From the NCBI RefSeq assembly GCF_041928815.1, contig NZ_JBHFEI010000001.1, forward strand, positions 248,001 to 312,000: a stretch of 64,000 nucleotides of DNA, in the 5' to 3' direction. The DNA comes from JBHFEI01 sp041928815 (GTDB lineage: Bacteria > Pseudomonadota > Alphaproteobacteria > Rhizobiales > Rhizobiaceae). Under the pieces are notes generated by a model, which was given only the letters and a program-made list of their open reading frames with translations, had not been told where the DNA came from and searched no databases. Shown here one piece after another: positions 61,025-64,000 of the stretch. The stretch's first letter is position 1; the number at the start of each line of letters is the position of its first letter. The translations under genes and the position numbers were made by a program.

Positions 61025-62094
61025 CCCACCACCCTCATCATCGGCTGCTGCTGTGCCTGGGCGAAATCATGGATATCGGCGAGGCAGAGGTCGCGGGCGG
61101 GGCGGCCGTCCTCGTGGCCGCGATACCACCGCATCGTCCGCATCACCGTTTCGGACAGGCCCCAGCGCGGCCGGTAGCCGAGTTCGGCGCGCGCCTTGCC
61201 GCTGTCGAGCACCAGATAGCCGGCCTCGTGCGGGCCCTCGCTGCCGTCGCCGAGCACCATCTCGCCGCCGCCGTAATGGCGCTGGGCCTGGCGCAGCACG
61301 GCGCCGACGGAGGCCGCCTCGCCGTGATCGGGGCCGAAATTGTAGCTGTCGGCGGCGTCCGGCGCATGCCAGAGGCGCTGGGCGAGGCCGAGATAGCCGC
61401 CGAGCGGCTCGAGCACGTGCTGCCAGGGGCGGATCGCCTTCGGCCGGCGCACCTGCAGCGTCTCGCCGCGCTGCCAGGCGCGCACGGCATCCGGGATCAG
61501 CCGGTCTTCGGCCCAGTCGCCGCCGCCGATCACGTTGCCGGCCCGCGCGGTGGCGATGCCGACGCGCCGCGTGGCGAAGAAGGAGGCGCGGTAGCTCGCC
61601 GCGACGATCTCGGCCGCCGCCTTCGAGGCGCTGTAGGGATCATGGCCGCCGAGCGGATCGCTCTCGATGAAGGCGAGGCCGGATTCCGGATTGTGATAGA
61701 CCTTGTCCGTGGTGACGACGACGACGGCGCGCAGGTCCGGGACGACCCTCAGCGCGTCGAGCAGGTTCGCCGTGCCCATGACGTTGACGTCGTAGGTGCC
61801 GAGCGGATCGCGGTAGCTGGCGCGTACCAGCGCCTGGGCCGCCAGATGGAAGACGATCTCGGGTTTCGCCCTCAGCACCTGATGGTTGACGGCATGCCGG
61901 TCGCAGATGTCGACGATCCCCTCGTCGGCGGCGTTGCCGAGCAGGTGGTGGAGCGCGGGATTGCTCAAGGGCGGCAGCGACAGGCCGGAAACCTCGGCAC
62001 CCATTTCCCGGAGCCAGAGCGTCAGCCAGCTGCCCTTGAAACCGGTGTGGCCGGTAACGAGAACCCGCTTGCCCTTCCAGAACGCATGGGTCAT
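61021..62094 (-). CDS. rfbG: CDP-glucose 4,6-dehydratase RfbG
   Basis: A 357-residue extended SDR. Signatures: VLVTGHTGFKGSWLTLWLRE, VFHLAAQALVRASYRDPL, VVTTDKVYHNPESGLAFIES and YSASKAAAEIVAASYR. These are typical of CDP-glucose 4,6-dehydratase, the first committed step to CDP-4-keto-6-deoxyglucose. Usually rfbF (glucose-1-phosphate cytidylyltransferase) stands immediately upstream; here the next upstream gene is galE, with a repeat in between. Confidence 0.9.
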   Translation of the reverse strand: MTHAFWKGKRVLVTGHTGFKGSWLTLWLREMGAEVSGLSLPPLSNPALHHLLGNAADEGIVDICDRHAVNHQVLRAKPEIVFHLAAQALVRASYRDPLGTYDVNVMGTANLLDALRVVPDLRAVVVVTTDKVYHNPESGLAFIESDPLGGHDPYSASKAAAEIVAASYRASFFATRRVGIATARAGNVIGGGDWAEDRLIPDAVRAWQRGETLQVRRPKAIRPWQHVLEPLGGYLGLAQRLWHAPDAADSYNFGPDHGEAASVGAVLRQAQRHYGGGEMVLGDGSEGPHEAGYLVLDSGKARAELGYRPRWGLSETVMRTMRWYRGHEDGRPARDLCLADIHDFAQAQQQPMMRVVG

Positions 62095-62233
62095 GCGGGC
62101 ACCCCGGCGCGGCTGTCAGTCGGGATGCGGCGTCTCGTCTCGTCGTCTCTGGTCATGATGCTCCCGATCCGGTCGTTCTGCCGGAGGGAAACCTAGACCC
62201 CGAAGCTGTCGTCAAACTGGAGGAACGGGCCTC

Positions 62234-62338
62234 CCGAAGCCTGTCGCGATCGTTCAGATCCGCTTGTATGCTTCAGGCCTTTGCTTTTCCGCATGTCTTT
62301 TTGCAAAACCGCTGCTCACCCTTGCGAGACATGCGTTA
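62234..62338 (-). repeat. RIME1-like intergenic repeat, copy 4
   Basis: On the minus strand it starts with the galE stop codon (TAACGCATGTCTCGC) and ends GATCGCGACAGGCTTCGG. Shared blocks are AGCAGCGGTTTTGC, AAGACATGCG and GATCTGAACGATCGCGAC. The galE 3' end thus lies within the terminal repeat. Confidence 0.7.
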
Positions 62339-63328
62339 GAAGCTGTTCTTGCGGGCGAGGTGGCGCTCCCAGGCGAGCGCGCTTTCGATGATGCCCGAAA
62401 GATCGTCGTGGCGCGGCTGCCAGTTCAGTTCGCGCTTCGCCAGCGACGGATCGGCGACGATCATCGCCGGATCGCCCGCCCGACGCTCACCGATCGCGAC
62501 GTCGAAATCCCCGCCATGGACCGCGCGCACGGCATCGAGGATTTCAAGCACCGAGAAGCCGCGGCCATAGCCGCAATTGGCGGCGAGCGACCCGCCACCG
62601 GCGCGCATGCGCTGCAACGCCTTCAGATGGGCATCGACCAGGTCGGTGACATGGATATAGTCGCGCACGCAGGTGCCGTCCGGCGTCGGATAGTCGGTGC
62701 CGAACACCGTCATCGAGGCGCGCTTGCCGAGCGCCGTGGCGCAGGCGACCTTGATCAGGTGGGTGGCGTTGGCGGAGGACTGGCCGGTGCGGCCCTTCGG
62801 ATCGGCGCCGGCGACGTTGAAATAGCGCAGCGCCGTATAGGTGAAGTCATGGGCGGCGGCGGTGTCGCGCAGCATGATCTCCGTCATCAGCTTCGACGAG
62901 CCGTAGGGCGATTCGGGCCGGAGCGGCAGGTCCTCCTGCACCGGCTCGAGCACGCTCGGCGTTCCGTAGACGGCCGCGGTCGAGGAAAAGACGAAATGGG
63001 GAATGCCGGCGCGCACCGCGCTCGCGATCAGGCTGCGCGACTTGACCGTGTTGTTCTCGTAGTAGGAGAGCGGATCGGCGACGGATTCCGGCACCACGAT
63101 CGAGCCGGCGAAATGGATGACCGCGTCGACCGGGTTCTCGGCGAAGATGCGGTCCGTGAGCGCGGCATCGCCGATGTCGCCCTCGTAGAAGCGCGCCTCC
63201 GGCGCGATCGCCCAGCGGAACCCGGTCGACAGCCGGTCGACGACGACCACGTCCTCGCCCGCGTCGAGGAGCGCCCAGACCATGTGGCTGCCGATATAGC
63301 CGCCACCACCCGTCACCAGTACCGCCAT
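62336..63328 (-). CDS. galE: UDP-glucose 4-epimerase GalE
   Basis: A 330-residue epimerase that interconverts UDP-glucose and UDP-galactose. VLVTGGGGYIGSHMVWALLD is the NAD loop; FVFSSTAAVYG, YGSSKLMTEIMLRDT hold the catalytic Ser and Tyr-x3-Lys; RYFNVAGADPKGRTGQ and RDYIHVTDLVDAH follow. ATG at 63328 with AAAGGAC upstream. The stop codon is inside RIME1-like copy 4. Galactose supply for surface glycans is the likely role. Confidence 0.93.
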   Translation of the reverse strand: MAVLVTGGGGYIGSHMVWALLDAGEDVVVVDRLSTGFRWAIAPEARFYEGDIGDAALTDRIFAENPVDAVIHFAGSIVVPESVADPLSYYENNTVKSRSLIASAVRAGIPHFVFSSTAAVYGTPSVLEPVQEDLPLRPESPYGSSKLMTEIMLRDTAAAHDFTYTALRYFNVAGADPKGRTGQSSANATHLIKVACATALGKRASMTVFGTDYPTPDGTCVRDYIHVTDLVDAHLKALQRMRAGGGSLAANCGYGRGFSVLEILDAVRAVHGGDFDVAIGERRAGDPAMIVADPSLAKRELNWQPRHDDLSGIIESALAWERHLARKNSF

Positions 63329-63413
63329 GCCGTGTCCTTTCGAAAGCGGCGCATCAAAGCCGCTTTCGCCCCGCTTCTCAAGGGCAAAGAACGGGGGGAG
63401 GACGGGCGATGCC

Positions 63414-64000
63414 TCAGAGCGCCTTGATGTAGGCGGCAAGCCGCTCCGCAGCCTCGGAAACCTGGGCGGGATCGCGCAGGAAGCAGGCACGCAGGAACGG
63501 CGCGCCGCCGGGGCCGAAGGCGGTGCCCGGCGCCAGGCCGACCAGCGCCCGGTCGACGATGTCGATCGCGGCGCGGCGGGTGTCGGTGATGCCGTCGATC
63601 TTCAGGAAGGCGTAGAAGGCGCCGTCCGGCTTCAGCGTCTCGACGCGGTTGGTGGCGATCAGCGCGTCGCAAAAGAGGTCGCGCGCCCGCGTGGCGATCG
63701 CCACATGCTCCTCGATGACCGGGTCGCCCGCCTCGATCGCGGCGAGCGCGCCCTTCTGCATGAACTGCGCCACGCCGGAGGTCGAATACTGGATGAGGTT
63801 CTCGAGGACCTGCCCCGTTTCCGGCGGCGCGACGATCCAGCCGACGCGCCAGCCGGTCATCGCCCAGTTCTTCGAAAACGAATTGACGAACAGGATCCGG
63901 TCGCCCTCCTCCATCACGTCGAGGAAGGAGAGGGCGCGGCCGCCGGCATAGAAGAAGCGGGCATAGATCTCGTCGGCGATGATCCACAGGCCATGCCTGC
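63414..64000 (-). CDS. PLP-dependent aminotransferase, C-terminal part (truncated by window edge)
   Basis: The frame is open from beyond base 64000 down to the stop at 63414, 194 codons. Fold type I aspartate aminotransferase family: the strand-Asp motif LWIIADEIYARFFYAGG, PLP-lysine motif NSFSKNWAMTGWRVGW and a C-terminal domain with ACFLRDPAQVSEAAERLAAY. The substrate cannot be told from this part. It is 85 bases upstream of galE on the same strand. Confidence 0.85.
   Translation of the reverse strand, partial: RHGLWIIADEIYARFFYAGGRALSFLDVMEEGDRILFVNSFSKNWAMTGWRVGWIVAPPETGQVLENLIQYSTSGVAQFMQKGALAAIEAGDPVIEEHVAIATRARDLFCDALIATNRVETLKPDGAFYAFLKIDGITDTRRAAIDIVDRALVGLAPGTAFGPGGAPFLRACFLRDPAQVSEAAERLAAYIKAL

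Overview
The window reads as chromosome of a high-GC alphaproteobacterium of the Rhizobiaceae (Sinorhizobium/Ensifer, Rhizobium or Shinella-like). The main reasons are gene order and the presence of lineage-specific genes. motA-fliM-fliN-fliG-flhB is followed by the LuxR pair visN/visR, fliF and a che operon with cheT, cheD, two cheY genes and the STAS gene cheS, as in Sinorhizobium meliloti. There is also a rha catabolic locus of the Rhizobium type, an rkp-1 (rkpAGHIJ) capsule-lipid cluster, a fused SecDF, and four copies of a RIME1-like intergenic repeat. No rRNA, tRNA, CRISPR array, prophage or insertion sequence was found.

Layout. 1-759 is the 5' part of a DUF1217 flagellar-locus gene. 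960-6223 (+) encodes the stator MotA, the switch proteins FliM, FliN and FliG, the export-gate protein FlhB and a small conserved protein. 6553-8064 (-) holds visN-visR, the master flagellar regulators. 8819-19200 (-) is one long, mostly overlapping motility operon: icpA, cheS, cheY1, cheA, cheW, cheR, cheB, cheY2, cheD, cheT, fliF, closed by a rho-independent terminator. 19345-20040 holds two tiny ORFs and a terminator. 20141-26402 is the L-rhamnose locus (rhaR-rhaU-rhaK divergent from rhaD-rhaI), without the ABC transporter genes that normally sit between rhaR and rhaU. 26504-27672 has small stress/hypothetical genes and a YbaK-type deacylase. 28065-33439 (-) is a galactofuranose-type ABC transporter (ytfQ-ytfR-ytfT-yjfF) with a GntR regulator as last gene.

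34518-47550 (+) is rkpA-rkpG-rkpH-rkpI-rkpJ. A 2504-residue FAS/PKS, a PLP alpha-oxoamine synthase and a 3-ketosphinganine-reductase-like SDR could together make an amino-alcohol lipid. RkpI (LTA-synthase-like) and RkpJ (KpsS-like) would then use it in capsule (K-antigen) assembly or export. 47633-53012 contains a small conserved gene, secDF with a double hairpin downstream, a secreted hypothetical protein and an aminotransferase; 53214-54380 is an M20 amidohydrolase.

54381-56488 is a long leader followed by four tandem, nearly identical genes for small exported GDYY-motif proteins. 56591-62094 is a glycan gene group: glycosyltransferase, epimerase, a chorismate mutase on the other strand, C-methyltransferase, 3,5-epimerase and CDP-glucose 4,6-dehydratase. 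galE and a partial aminotransferase end the window.

The points most worth following are the rkp lipid pathway, the tandem small-protein array, the transporter-less rha locus with its symmetric operator, the repeats that start at stop codons, and a globin-coupled chemoreceptor that lacks the heme-ligand histidine. All functional names are from reading protein sequences by eye; no database search was run.
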